64,000 nucleotides of DNA from Marivita sp. Its GTDB lineage: Bacteria; Pseudomonadota; Alphaproteobacteria; Rhodobacterales; Rhodobacteraceae. Below the pieces are notes generated by a model. That model did not search any database. It was given only the letters and a program-made list of their open reading frames with translations, and was not told the origin of the DNA. Both the position numbers and the translations under genes were made by a program. Below are positions 43,111-52,129 of this stretch, one piece after another. The DNA is taken from contig NZ_JALEGT010000031.1 in assembly GCF_022763305.1 (NCBI RefSeq), positions 1 through 64,000 on the forward strand, written 5' to 3'. Position 1 is the first letter of the stretch, and the number at the start of each line of letters is the position of its first letter.

Positions 43111-43227
43111 ACGATGCGTTCGCTCTTTGTCGAAATGACGCTGGATATGGGTCAGGTTGCATCCGGACCGTCCGGGCTGAGAGGACAGCAGCAATCGTGC
43201 GAACATACCTTTAGGGAGGACACGACT

Positions 43228-44187
43228 ATGAAAACGACCCTTACGGCCGCTTTGGTGGCATCCACTGCGCTTGTCGGCACTGCCATGGCCGAATCCCACA
43301 GCGGCAAGATGACCATCGGCATTACCCAGAACAACGTGGGCGTGGACAGCTACCAGACCACGTACGAGAAGGCCTTTATCGAAGCGGCAGAAGCCAATGA
43401 CATGGTGGAGACCGTGGTTCTGGACGCAGGTGGTGACGTGGCGCGCCAGATCGCGCAGATGGAAGACCTGATCCAGCAGGAAGTCGACGCGATCATCATT
43501 TGGCCGACCAATGGCGAAGCCGTGATCCCCGCGGTGCGCAAGGCCTACCAGGCCGATATCCCGGTCATTGTCACAAACTCGAACATCGCCGAGCAGGGCT
43601 TTGACTTCGTGAAGTCTTTCTCCGGCCCCGACAACATCACCCAAGGCGCACGGTCGGCCGAGATCATGTGCGACAAGTTCAAGGACATGGGCATCGAGAA
43701 CGAAGCCAAGGTTGTCCACATCACCGGCCAGCCGGGCTACACCACCGCCATTGAGCGTGCGAAAGGCTTCAACGATCGCCTGCCCGAAGTGTGCCCGAAT
43801 GTCGAACAGATCGACCAGCAGCCGGGCGACTGGAACCGCGAGAAGTCGCAGCAGGTGATGGAAGCGTTCCTTGTCAAGTATGACGACATCGACGGCGTCT
43901 ATGCCGGTGACGACAACATGGGCGTCGGCGCTCTGAACGCGGCCAAGGCAGCGGGTCGCGAAGGGATCATCTTCGTCGGCGCGACCAACTTCGCGGTCGG
44001 CTACGAAGCGATGGCCGCCGGGGAATACTGGGGCTCGATCTACCAGTCGCCTGTCGATGACGCCGAAGCGGCCCTGCAGACGGCGATCGACGTTCTGAAC
44101 GGCGAGGAAGTGCCTTTCCTCAACTACTTCGACACGCCGAAGATCACCCAGGACAACATGGACGAGTTTACCAAGCCCGTCTTCTGA
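43228..44187 (+). CDS. Rbs-type ABC transporter periplasmic sugar-binding protein
   Basis: A 319-residue type I periplasmic-binding protein. A Sec signal (LTAALVASTALVGTAMAES) is cleaved near residue 22. The body has IGITQNNVGVDSYQTTYEKA, EVDAIIIWPTNGEAVIPAV, GQPGYTTAIERAKGF and YAGDDNMGVGALNAAKAAG. ATG 43228 has AGGGAGGA upstream; the longer open frame is not used. It brings a sugar or polyol to the two permeases. A hairpin just after the stop probably raises its expression relative to the rest. Confidence 0.92.
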   Translation: MKTTLTAALVASTALVGTAMAESHSGKMTIGITQNNVGVDSYQTTYEKAFIEAAEANDMVETVVLDAGGDVARQIAQMEDLIQQEVDAIIIWPTNGEAVIPAVRKAYQADIPVIVTNSNIAEQGFDFVKSFSGPDNITQGARSAEIMCDKFKDMGIENEAKVVHITGQPGYTTAIERAKGFNDRLPEVCPNVEQIDQQPGDWNREKSQQVMEAFLVKYDDIDGVYAGDDNMGVGALNAAKAAGREGIIFVGATNFAVGYEAMAAGEYWGSIYQSPVDDAEAALQTAIDVLNGEEVPFLNYFDTPKITQDNMDEFTKPVF

Positions 44188-44202
44188 TCTCCTCCCGGAA
44201 TG

Positions 44203-44238
44203 CGCGGGGCGGCATGTCTGCCTCGCGTGTTCTTTTTC
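44203..44238 (+). terminator. Attenuator-like hairpin after the binding-protein gene
   Basis: CGCG-gggc-GGCA / TGCC-t-CGCG (44203-44227) forms an imperfect hairpin followed by a T-rich run (TGTTCTTTTTC). It lies between the binding-protein gene and the rest of the operon, where partial termination is common. Confidence 0.45.
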
Positions 44239-44265
44239 TCAACGACAAGACGAGGGATGGACGAG

Positions 44266-45063
44266 ATGGCAGGAGTCTCGGGACGGTCATGTATTGTGAC
44301 CGGCGCGGCCCAGGGTATCGGCCGTGCAATAGGAGAGGCGCTTTTGAACGAAGGCGCGCATGTCTGTTTTGCGGATATCAACGCGGCCAAGGTGGCCGAA
44401 GTGGCGGATGCGAATGCAGCGCGTGCCGCCGCCGCCGGATGCAAGGTGACACACGCAGCGGTCGATGTGACCGACCGTGATCAGGTGAAAGCCATGATCG
44501 CGCATGCGGTGGAAAGCTTTGGGCGGTTGGACGTCAAGTTCAACAATGCGGGCGTCAATAAACCGATGAATTTCCTCGATGTGACCGAGGACAATTGGAA
44601 CTTCATCATGGGAATCAACGGGCTGGGCTGCCTGATCGGTATGCAGGAAGCTGCCCGCCAGATGATCGAGCAGGGTGGTGGCGGCAAGATCATCAATACC
44701 GCCAGCATTGCGAGCCGGCAGGGGTTCGACAATGTAGCCCCGTATTGTGCCAGCAAATGGGCTGTCGTATCGCTGACCCAGTCGGGGGCGCGGGATCTGG
44801 CCAAGCATGACATCACCGTGACGGGATTTGCCCCCGGTGTGGTTGCGACCGAAATGTGGGAACAGGTCGATCAGGACCTGATGGCAATCGGGGCCGCAGA
44901 ACGCCCCGGCCAGGCGATGGAGGAGTTTTCGGCCGAAATCCTGCGCGGACGCGTCGCGCGGCCCGAGGATATCACTGGAACGACCACGTTCCTCGCCTCT
45001 GCCGCCAGCGACTACATGACCGGCCAGATCGTGATGATCGACGGGGGAATGACGTTGGTGTGA
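44266..45063 (+). CDS. Short-chain dehydrogenase (polyol dehydrogenase-like)
   Basis: A 265-residue SDR. It has CIVTGAAQGIGRAIG, FNNAGVNKP, NTASIASRQGF, YCASKWAVVSL and FAPGVVATEMWEQVDQDL. It shares the unusual WEQ-D-DL segment with the SDR at 40374-41183. ATG 44266 has GAGGG 9 bases upstream; ATG 44257 is an alternative. It is inside the ABC transporter operon, so it probably oxidises the imported polyol or sugar. Confidence 0.85.
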   Translation: MAGVSGRSCIVTGAAQGIGRAIGEALLNEGAHVCFADINAAKVAEVADANAARAAAAGCKVTHAAVDVTDRDQVKAMIAHAVESFGRLDVKFNNAGVNKPMNFLDVTEDNWNFIMGINGLGCLIGMQEAARQMIEQGGGGKIINTASIASRQGFDNVAPYCASKWAVVSLTQSGARDLAKHDITVTGFAPGVVATEMWEQVDQDLMAIGAAERPGQAMEEFSAEILRGRVARPEDITGTTTFLASAASDYMTGQIVMIDGGMTLV

Positions 45064-45095
45064 CGGCATAACCCGCGCACCCTTGGGAGGAACAC

Positions 45096-46070
45096 ATGGC
45101 AGAACTGACGAAACAGGGCATCGGACGGATCCTTGCCAAACAGGGTATCCTGATCGCGTTTGTCATCTTCATGATCGGCTTTGCGCTGGCGAACCCGCGC
45201 TTCATCGACATCGACAACATCTCTGGTGTGATCCGGTCCTCGGCCATTCTGGGGGTGATGGCGCTGGGTGTGACCTTCGTGGTCATCGGCGGTAATCTGG
45301 ACCTGTCGGTGGGCTCCATGATGTCCTTCTCGACCATTGTCGTTCTGGACCTGCACGACAAGATCGGGCCGACGCTCGCCATCCCGGCGATGTTCGGTCT
45401 GACCTTGGGATTGGGGGCGTTCATCGGGTTCCTTGTGGGATACCTCAAGCTCAATTCGCTGATCGTGACGTTGGGCATGTTGTCGGCCATTCACGGTCTC
45501 ACGCTCACATGGTCAGGCGGCCAGAACATGGACATTGCCGACAAGGAGGGCACATGGTTCTCGGTCTTCGGGCAGGGCGAGATCGCCGGTGTGCCGGTGC
45601 CGATCCTGATTTTCGCAGCCCTGGCCATCGTGCTGAGCCTTGTGCTCTCCAAGACGCCGTTCGGCCGCAAGGTCTATGCGGTTGGCGGTAACGGCAAGGC
45701 CGCGACCTTCTCGGGCATTCCCCGCGCGCGGATCGTATTCATGACCTACCTGATCTCGGCGTTCTGCGTGGCCTGTGCCGGGCTACTGCAGGCAAGCCGC
45801 AGTCTTGGCAGCCAGAACACCGTGGGGCAGGGGCTCGAACTTGAGGTGCTGGCCGCGGTCATCCTCGGGGGGGCATCGCTCCTGGGCGGGTCGGGAACCA
45901 TCTTCAAGACGGTGATCGGCGTTCTGATCCTCGGGTTCATCCAGAATGGACTTCTGCTGATGGGGCTCGCCTTTTACGTCCAATATGTCGTGACCTGGGT
46001 GATCATCATCCTGGCTGTCTGGCTCGATATCGCGGCCAAACGCGGTCGCCTCTGGTCGCAGATCGCGTGA
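45096..46070 (+). CDS. Rbs-type ABC transporter permease
   Basis: A 324-residue inner-membrane permease with about 8-10 helices. It has GVTFVVIGGNLDLSVGSMMS, FGRKVYAVGGNGKAATFSGI and LAAVILGGASLLGGSGT, which are the RbsC/AraH signatures. GGGAGGA precedes the ATG. It is 10 bases before a second permease of the same family, so the channel is probably a heterodimer. Confidence 0.92.
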   Translation: MAELTKQGIGRILAKQGILIAFVIFMIGFALANPRFIDIDNISGVIRSSAILGVMALGVTFVVIGGNLDLSVGSMMSFSTIVVLDLHDKIGPTLAIPAMFGLTLGLGAFIGFLVGYLKLNSLIVTLGMLSAIHGLTLTWSGGQNMDIADKEGTWFSVFGQGEIAGVPVPILIFAALAIVLSLVLSKTPFGRKVYAVGGNGKAATFSGIPRARIVFMTYLISAFCVACAGLLQASRSLGSQNTVGQGLELEVLAAVILGGASLLGGSGTIFKTVIGVLILGFIQNGLLLMGLAFYVQYVVTWVIIILAVWLDIAAKRGRLWSQIA

Positions 46071-46080
46071 GGAGCATCCC

Positions 46081-47073
46081 ATGAACAAGGACATCCTTCT
46101 CAAGCAGGGCGCGATCTGGGCCTTCATCGTTGTCGAGCTGGTCTTCTTCTCGGTTGCTGGCTCGTATCTCTCGGTCTCCGACAGCGCCTTCATGGATTTC
46201 GACAACATGCTGTTGCTGCTCAAGCAATCCGCTCCCATCGGGATCATCGCGGTGGGCATGACGATCATCATGATCAACGGCAATATCGACCTCTCGGTCG
46301 GCGCGACCTACGCGCTTTCGGCGATCGTTCTGCTGGACAGCATGACGTGGCCCTTCATGCAGGACCTTGGCGACTGGGCGATCCCGTTTGCCTGGATGTT
46401 TGCCCTGACCACGGGCATCGTCCTTGGCGCCATCAACGGTCTGATCGTGTGGAAAACCGGTGTCGACGCCTTCATCGTCACACTCGGTTCAATGCTCGGG
46501 TATCGCGGTCTGGTGTTCATGTATAATGGTGAACAACCGACCAGTCACCTGAACTGGACGCTTGTCGACTTTGCCGAAGCGCAGTTTCTGGGCCTGCACA
46601 CCGCGACATGGTTCCTTTTGGGCGCAACGCTGCTTCTGTGGCTGCTGATGACCCGCACCGTGCATGGCCGCAACGCCTATGCCATCGGCAACAACCGCGA
46701 AGCAGCAGTGAACGCGGGTATCCGGGTTGGTCCGCACTTCCTTTGGAACTTCATGCTGATCGGGTTCCTCGCATCGCTGTCTGCGGTTGTCTTCTATTCG
46801 GAATCCGGTTCGGTGAACCCCAATGACGGGATGCTCTACGAATTGTGGGCCATCACGGCCGTGGTTCTGGGCGGCACGAAACTCACGGGTGGGTATGGCT
46901 CGATCATCTCTACCCTCGGCGGCGTCATCGCGATCCAGCTTCTGCGCAAGGGGCTTGGTCATATCGGGGCGGATACGGAAACCGTGAACCTTGTCATCGG
47001 TCTGATCCTGATCGCGGTCCTGTTTCTCGACCGTCAGCTGAACCGCAAGGGCAAAGAGGAGTTGAAGACATGA
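46081..47073 (+). CDS. Rbs-type ABC transporter permease, second subunit
   Basis: A 330-residue inner-membrane permease. It has GMTIIMINGNIDLSVGATYA, HGRNAYAIGNNREAAVNAGI and ITAVVLGGTKLTGGYGSI. It is diverged from the first permease. Its stop overlaps the start of the ATPase gene (ATGA). Confidence 0.92.
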   Translation: MNKDILLKQGAIWAFIVVELVFFSVAGSYLSVSDSAFMDFDNMLLLLKQSAPIGIIAVGMTIIMINGNIDLSVGATYALSAIVLLDSMTWPFMQDLGDWAIPFAWMFALTTGIVLGAINGLIVWKTGVDAFIVTLGSMLGYRGLVFMYNGEQPTSHLNWTLVDFAEAQFLGLHTATWFLLGATLLLWLLMTRTVHGRNAYAIGNNREAAVNAGIRVGPHFLWNFMLIGFLASLSAVVFYSESGSVNPNDGMLYELWAITAVVLGGTKLTGGYGSIISTLGGVIAIQLLRKGLGHIGADTETVNLVIGLILIAVLFLDRQLNRKGKEELKT

Positions 47074-48581
47074 CCGATCAAACCCCGGTTCTGCGGCTCG
47101 AGGACATCGTGAAAACCTTCCCCGGTGTCCGCGCTCTGGATGGTGTGTCCTTCAGCGTCCTGCCCGGAGAGGTGCACGCGCTGATGGGCGAAAACGGTGC
47201 CGGCAAGTCCACATTGATGAAGGTGTTGGGCGGTATACTGCAACCCAATGAGGGCAGCATCTTCATAGAAGAAGAGCCGACCGTGATGGTCACACCCGCA
47301 CAGGCCAAGGCCAAGGGGGTGGTCTTCATCCACCAGGAACTCAGCCTCGCCGACGAACTGACCGTGGCCGAGAACATCTGGCTTGGGGAGCTGCCGCGCA
47401 AATCCTTGGGTCGGGTGAACTGGACCAAGCTGTACGACGACACCAATGCCATTCTGAAAACCTTGAACGTCGGGTTTGACGCCAAGACACGGGTCGGTGA
47501 CCTGTCCATTGCCAACCAGCAGATGGTCGAGATCGCCCGCGCCCTGACCGTGGACCCCAAAGCGGTGATCTTTGACGAGCCGACGGCATCCCTGACGGAC
47601 GCGGAAAAGGTCGTGCTTTTCGACGTGATCGCGGACCTGCAATCCAAAGGCGTCGGGATCATCTACATTTCGCACCGCATGGAGGAGATCTTCAAGATCA
47701 CCGACCGCATCAGCGTGCTGCGCGACGGGCAGTATCGGGGCACACTCACCACCCGTGAAACAAACGAGGAAGACGTCACCAAGCTGATGATCGGGCGCAG
47801 CCTTGATCTGTCGCGCAATGAAAGCCATCACGAGATGGGGGATGTCGCTCTGGAAGTGCGCGGGCTGAGCTGTGGCAAGCTCTATCAGGATGTCAGCTTT
47901 TCCGTCCGCAAAGGCGAGGTTCTGGGTTTTTACGGTCTGGTCGGGGCTGGCCGGACCGAGATTGCCGAGACCCTGTTCGGGCTGCGCGATCCCTCCGCCG
48001 GGCAGATCCTGCTCAATGGTCAGGAGGTGCGGATCAAATCGCCCATCGACGCCATTGCCAATGGCATTTCCCTCGTTCCCGAAGACCGTAAGGGGCAGGG
48101 GCTGGTTCTCGGCATGAATTGCCGGGACAACATGACCCTCCCGCAGGTCGATGATCTGACGGCGGGTCCGTTTGTCAGTGACGGGGCCGAGGTTGCCATC
48201 TTCGACCAGTACCGCGACAAGCTGGACATCCGCACACCCGGCTGGCGCCAGACCGTCGGAAACCTGTCTGGCGGGAACCAGCAGAAGATCGTGATCGGCA
48301 AATGGCTGTCGATGCGGCCCGAGGTGCTGATCGTGGACGAACCGACCCGCGGGATCGACGTCGGCTCCAAATCCGAGATTCACAACCTGATCCGCGATCT
48401 GGCGGCCCAGGGCTATGCGGTGATCGTCATCAGCTCGGAAATGCCGGAAGTGCTGCATGTGTCCGACCGGATCGTCGCCATGTATTCCGGCAAGGTCATG
48501 CGCGAATTCACGTCCGAGGAAGTCACCGAGGACAGTCTCATTCAGGCGATTTCCGGGATCATCAACGGCAAGGTGGCCTGA
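47070..48581 (+). CDS. Rbs-type ABC transporter ATPase (double domain)
   Basis: A 503-residue protein with two ABC modules. Module 1 has Walker A GENGAGKSTL, the relaxed signature LSIANQQM and VIFDEPTASL. Module 2 has GLVGAGRTEI in place of Walker A, LSGGNQQKIV and LIVDEPTRGIDVGSK. This asymmetry is standard for RbsA/MglA. The frame is open further upstream, but ATG 47070 overlaps the permease stop. It powers the uptake system. Confidence 0.93.
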   Translation: MTDQTPVLRLEDIVKTFPGVRALDGVSFSVLPGEVHALMGENGAGKSTLMKVLGGILQPNEGSIFIEEEPTVMVTPAQAKAKGVVFIHQELSLADELTVAENIWLGELPRKSLGRVNWTKLYDDTNAILKTLNVGFDAKTRVGDLSIANQQMVEIARALTVDPKAVIFDEPTASLTDAEKVVLFDVIADLQSKGVGIIYISHRMEEIFKITDRISVLRDGQYRGTLTTRETNEEDVTKLMIGRSLDLSRNESHHEMGDVALEVRGLSCGKLYQDVSFSVRKGEVLGFYGLVGAGRTEIAETLFGLRDPSAGQILLNGQEVRIKSPIDAIANGISLVPEDRKGQGLVLGMNCRDNMTLPQVDDLTAGPFVSDGAEVAIFDQYRDKLDIRTPGWRQTVGNLSGGNQQKIVIGKWLSMRPEVLIVDEPTRGIDVGSKSEIHNLIRDLAAQGYAVIVISSEMPEVLHVSDRIVAMYSGKVMREFTSEEVTEDSLIQAISGIINGKVA

Positions 48582-48582
48582 C

Positions 48583-49452
48583 ATGCACGTCGGGTTCGCG
48601 GGCCTTGGCCGGATGGGCGCGTTGATGGCTGGCAATCTTGTTGCGGCTGGGCATGAGGTCACCGTCTGGAACCGGTCAGCAGAAAAGGCGGGGGCACTGG
48701 CGGAAAAGACCGGATGCGCAGTGGCCACAACGCCTGCTGACCTGACTGCATCCTGCGACGTCGTGGTGACAATGCTTGCCGATGATCCGTCTTCCGATGC
48801 GGTGCATCGCGGTCCGGATGGCCTGTTTGCGGTGCAGGGCGCGCGGGTCTTCGTCGAGATGGGCACCATGTCGCCCGATCATATCCAAGGGCTCGCCAAG
48901 GCCGCACCAGAAGGGTGTATTGTGATCGACGCGCCGGTTTCGGGGGCAACGCAGGCGGCGGCCGAGGCGCAGCTGTTGATCATGGCGGGGTGCTCCAGCG
49001 ACGCAGCAGCGCCGCTGATGTCCATATTCGACGCTCTGGGGCGCAAGACCATCTGCCTTGGTCAAACCGGGGCGGGTGCAGTGATGAAACTGGCGGTCAA
49101 TTCCCTGATCCATGGATTGAACCAGACGCTAGCCGAAGCGCTGACCCTGAGCGAAGCAGCCGGCATCGCGCCCGAAGCCGCATTCGACGTGATCGAACAC
49201 AGCGCAGCAGCGGCACCCATGCTGTCCTACCGCAAACCGCTCTATCTGTGCGAAGCCGATCATGACGTGACCTTTACCGTCGCGCTGGCCCTCAAGGACA
49301 TGGAAGTGACGGCTGCCCTGGCTGACGGTTTGGGCACCGCCATGCCGCAAGGGCACGTGACCCTCGACACGCTGCGTCGCGCAGAAGCCGTCGGATTTGG
49401 GACGCGCGACATGGCGGCGATGGTGAATTTCATGCGAAAGGAAAACGAATGA
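48583..49452 (+). CDS. NAD-binding beta-hydroxyacid dehydrogenase (3-hydroxyisobutyrate dehydrogenase family)
   Basis: A 289-residue enzyme. It has the Rossmann motif GFAGLGRMGALMAGNL, then the substrate loop DAPVSGATQAAAEAQL and the catalytic Lys region GAVMKLAVNSLIHG. The family covers 3-hydroxyisobutyrate, tartronate-semialdehyde and related 2-hydroxymethyl acids. It starts 1 base after the ATPase stop and overlaps ThuA by 4. It probably oxidises an intermediate of the imported compound. Confidence 0.88.
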   Translation: MHVGFAGLGRMGALMAGNLVAAGHEVTVWNRSAEKAGALAEKTGCAVATTPADLTASCDVVVTMLADDPSSDAVHRGPDGLFAVQGARVFVEMGTMSPDHIQGLAKAAPEGCIVIDAPVSGATQAAAEAQLLIMAGCSSDAAAPLMSIFDALGRKTICLGQTGAGAVMKLAVNSLIHGLNQTLAEALTLSEAAGIAPEAAFDVIEHSAAAAPMLSYRKPLYLCEADHDVTFTVALALKDMEVTAALADGLGTAMPQGHVTLDTLRRAEAVGFGTRDMAAMVNFMRKENE

Positions 49453-50162
49453 AAGCCGCACTTTTCGTCGGTGGCTGGGAAGGCCATACGCCCACGCATT
49501 TCGCGGATTGGTACGAGGATCTCCTGCGAAACAACGGGTTCGAGGTTGACGTTTACGACACGCTTGAACCGCTCGAACGCCCCGACGATCTGGCTGACCT
49601 CGATCTGATCACACCGATCTGGTCCTCGGCACGGTCTGGCCATCAGGAAGAATTCGGCAACATGACAAAGCCGCAGGAAGATGGGCTTCTCAAGCTCATC
49701 GGCAATGGGTGCGGGTTGGCGGGATGGCACGGGCATATGGGCGATGCGTTCCGCGATCGGCCCACATACCACTTCCTGATCGGCGGCCAATTCGTGGCGC
49801 ACCCGCCCGGATGGCCGGACAATCTCCAGCCCAAGGAAGACTATATCGACTACGATGTGACCATCTGCCAGCCCGACCACCCGCTGGTCGAAGGCATCCG
49901 CAGTTTCCGTATCACGTCAGAGCAATATTACATGCTGACCGATCCGTCGAACAACGTCTTGGCGACCACCACCTTCTCCGGCGACCACCTGTGGTGGATC
50001 GAAGGCACGGTGATCCCGGTCACATGGACACGGCGCTGGGACAAGGGGCGGGTGTTCTATTGTTCGATCGGTCACGAGTTGGACGATCTGAAAGTGCCGC
50101 AAGTGACCGAGATGATCCGGCGCGGGGCCATCTGGGCGGCAGAGGGCAAGGCGGTCGCCTGA
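49449..50162 (+). CDS. ThuA-like domain protein
   Basis: A 237-residue class I glutamine-amidotransferase-like fold of the ThuA family. It has FVGGWEGHTPTHFADWYEDL, GNGCGLAGWHGHMGDAFRD, FLIGGQFVAHPPG and FYCSIGHELDD. ThuA proteins work with sugar dehydrogenases (for example trehalose to 3-keto-trehalose), so its place in a sugar ABC operon fits. Precise chemistry is not established. The operon ends here with a hairpin. Confidence 0.85.
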   Translation: MKAALFVGGWEGHTPTHFADWYEDLLRNNGFEVDVYDTLEPLERPDDLADLDLITPIWSSARSGHQEEFGNMTKPQEDGLLKLIGNGCGLAGWHGHMGDAFRDRPTYHFLIGGQFVAHPPGWPDNLQPKEDYIDYDVTICQPDHPLVEGIRSFRITSEQYYMLTDPSNNVLATTTFSGDHLWWIEGTVIPVTWTRRWDKGRVFYCSIGHELDDLKVPQVTEMIRRGAIWAAEGKAVA

Positions 50163-50175
50163 CCGGTCAGGATAT

Positions 50176-50197
50176 GCCCGGCTGTTGCCAGCCGGGC
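50176..50197. terminator. Bidirectional terminator hairpin
   Basis: A perfect 8-base stem GCCCGGCT / AGCCGGGC with loop GTTGCC lies between the convergent thuA-like and cynS stop codons. It has no long T-run on either strand. Confidence 0.6.
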
Positions 50198-50210
50198 ACC
50201 TCAATCTGAT

Positions 50211-50681
50211 TTACCACGAATTGTAGGCAAGATACTTGCCCGACATCTCAAGCTTCACGCGATCGCCCTTTTCATGCGGCACGCGGGTCAGCTGCATGTC
50301 AAAGTCGATGGCCGACATGATGCCGGTGCCGAACTTTTCTTCGATCAACGCCTTGATGGTCGGACCGTAGACGCCGACGATCTCGTAGAGGCGGTAGATG
50401 CAGGGGTCGGTCGGGATCGACTGCTCCCAGACCTTGGTGGGCGGTTCTTCCAGCACGCTGGCCGCTTCCTGCGGCAGACCCATGACCGACACCAGCGCCT
50501 CGGCCTTGTCCTTGGGAAACGCGTTCATGCCCATGCAGGCCGAATGCGTCCAGACCGGAGACATGTCGATCTTCTCGGCGATGCCCTCCCATGTCATGCC
50601 GGCCTGTTTCTTGGCCGACAGGATCATCATCGTCACGTCTTCCTTGGTCATCATGACTGGCACCTCGTAATTGTCTTTCAT
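50211..50681 (-). CDS. cynS: Cyanate hydratase (cyanase)
   Basis: A 156-residue decameric enzyme that converts cyanate and bicarbonate to ammonia and CO2. The N-terminal helix bundle has KKQAGMTWEGIAEKIDMSP. The catalytic triad is present: Arg97 and Glu100 in IYRLYEIVGVYG and Ser123 in GIMSAIDF. Full length for the family. It is the last gene of the transporter operon, 37 bases after the DUF1348 gene. AGGAGGA lies upstream of the ATG. Confidence 0.96.
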   Translation of the reverse strand: MKDNYEVPVMMTKEDVTMMILSAKKQAGMTWEGIAEKIDMSPVWTHSACMGMNAFPKDKAEALVSVMGLPQEAASVLEEPPTKVWEQSIPTDPCIYRLYEIVGVYGPTIKALIEEKFGTGIMSAIDFDMQLTRVPHEKGDRVKLEMSGKYLAYNSW

Positions 50682-50718
50682 TGTTTGTCCTCCTGGGTCG
50701 TATTGAAAAATCGGTGGG

Positions 50719-51222
50719 TCACAGCCCGAGTTCCGTCAGGCCGGGGTGGTTGTCGGGGCGGCGGCCCTGGGGCCAATGAAACAGGCGGTCCGACTCTGCG
50801 ATGGGCAGATCGTTGATCGAGGCGTGGCGCACGTCCATGTAGCCAAGCGCGTCGAACTCCCAGTTCTCGTTGCCATAAGCGCGGAACCACTGGCCGGCAT
50901 CATCATGCCATTCGTAGCAAAAGCGCACGGCGATCCTGCTCTCCTCATGCGCCCAGATCTCCTTGATCAGGCGATACCCGTTTTCCTTGGACCATTTCCG
51001 GGTCAGGAACGCTTCGACATCGGCGCGTCCGTTCAGAAACTCGTCCCGGTTCCGCCAGATCGTGTCCCGCGTATAGGCGAGCGCCACCTTGGCTGGATCG
51101 CGGCTGTTCCACGCATCCTCGGCCATCCGCACCTTCAGCACCGCGTCCTCATAGGAGAACGGGGGCAGGGGTGCGCGTGGGGTGTCCTGATGTGTCATCC
51201 CCGAAAACCCCTGTTCACTCAT
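50719..51222 (-). CDS. DUF1348 (SnoaL/NTF2-like) family protein
   Basis: A 167-residue NTF2-fold protein. It has [40 protein letters not shown] and [20 protein letters not shown], typical of DUF1348. No biochemical role is established. Its ATG overlaps the end of the ATPase gene by 8 bases, which supports this start over Met9 and makes it part of the cyanate operon. Confidence 0.82.
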   Translation of the reverse strand: MSEQGFSGMTHQDTPRAPLPPFSYEDAVLKVRMAEDAWNSRDPAKVALAYTRDTIWRNRDEFLNGRADVEAFLTRKWSKENGYRLIKEIWAHEESRIAVRFCYEWHDDAGQWFRAYGNENWEFDALGYMDVRHASINDLPIAESDRLFHWPQGRRPDNHPGLTELGL

Positions 51223-52117
51223 TCACCGCCCGCAAGGGCGGCGGGGCGCTGGGTTCGTCCTCGGCGGCCGTCTTGTCGATCCGAACCGTTTCCGGGCGCT
51301 GATCGGCATCGTCGCTTTGCTTGCCCGCCAGTTCCTTGGAGCGTTGACCAAGGAACTGCACCAGGTGGTTGCGGATCGCATAGTAGTTCGGATGCTCGAC
51401 GATCTCGGTCCGGCTGCGCGGGCGCGGGATGGTGATTTCGACCGATTCCGCCACGCGGGCAAACGGCCCATTGGTCATGAGCAGGATGCGGTCGGCCAGC
51501 AGGATCGCCTCGTCGATGTCATGTGTGATCATGAACACGGTCTGTTCTGTACCTGCCCAGACCTTGATCAGCTCTTCCTGAATGGTGCCCCGCGTCAGCG
51601 CATCCAGCGCACCGAACGGTTCGTCCAGAAGCAGCAGCTTTGGCTGGTTGGCAAAGGCCCGCGCGATGGACACGCGCTGACGCATGCCCCCGGACAATTG
51701 GCTGGGCTTGCGATGCACCACATCCCCTTCAAGCCCCACCTTTGCAAGGTAGTCGCGGGCATGCGCCTCGACCTGTTCGGCTGACCAGTCCGGATGCCGG
51801 GCCTTGACGCCGAAGGTCACGTTCTTCAGCGCCGACAGCCACGGCAGAAGCGAGTAGTTCTGAAACACCACGCCCCGGTCCAGTGACGGGCCTGAGACTT
51901 CGAACCCGTCCATCTTGACCACACCCGACGTGGGTTCAGCCAGACCGGCAAGGATGTTCATGATCGTGGACTTGCCGCATCCGGAATGGCCAAGAATGCA
52001 GGCAAATTCGCCTTTTTCGATCCCGAAGCTGGCGTTCTCGAAGACGGTCATCATGCCGCCCGCGCCGTCCGGGTATTGCTGTGTCAATCGCTCGATACTG
52101 AGAAAAGGTTTCGCCAT
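51215..52117 (-). CDS. ABC transporter ATPase, nitrate/cyanate type
   Basis: A 300-residue ABC ATPase. It has Walker [12 protein letters not shown], signature [15 protein letters not shown], Walker [16 protein letters not shown] and switch His MITHDIDEA. It resembles NrtD/CynD/TauB. A C-terminal tail of about 45 charged residues extends past the core. It energises uptake together with the permease 12 bases upstream. Confidence 0.92.
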   Translation of the reverse strand: MAKPFLSIERLTQQYPDGAGGMMTVFENASFGIEKGEFACILGHSGCGKSTIMNILAGLAEPTSGVVKMDGFEVSGPSLDRGVVFQNYSLLPWLSALKNVTFGVKARHPDWSAEQVEAHARDYLAKVGLEGDVVHRKPSQLSGGMRQRVSIARAFANQPKLLLLDEPFGALDALTRGTIQEELIKVWAGTEQTVFMITHDIDEAILLADRILLMTNGPFARVAESVEITIPRPRSRTEIVEHPNYYAIRNHLVQFLGQRSKELAGKQSDDADQRPETVRIDKTAAEDEPSAPPPLRAVNE

Positions 52118-52129
52118 GGGGTGTCTCCT

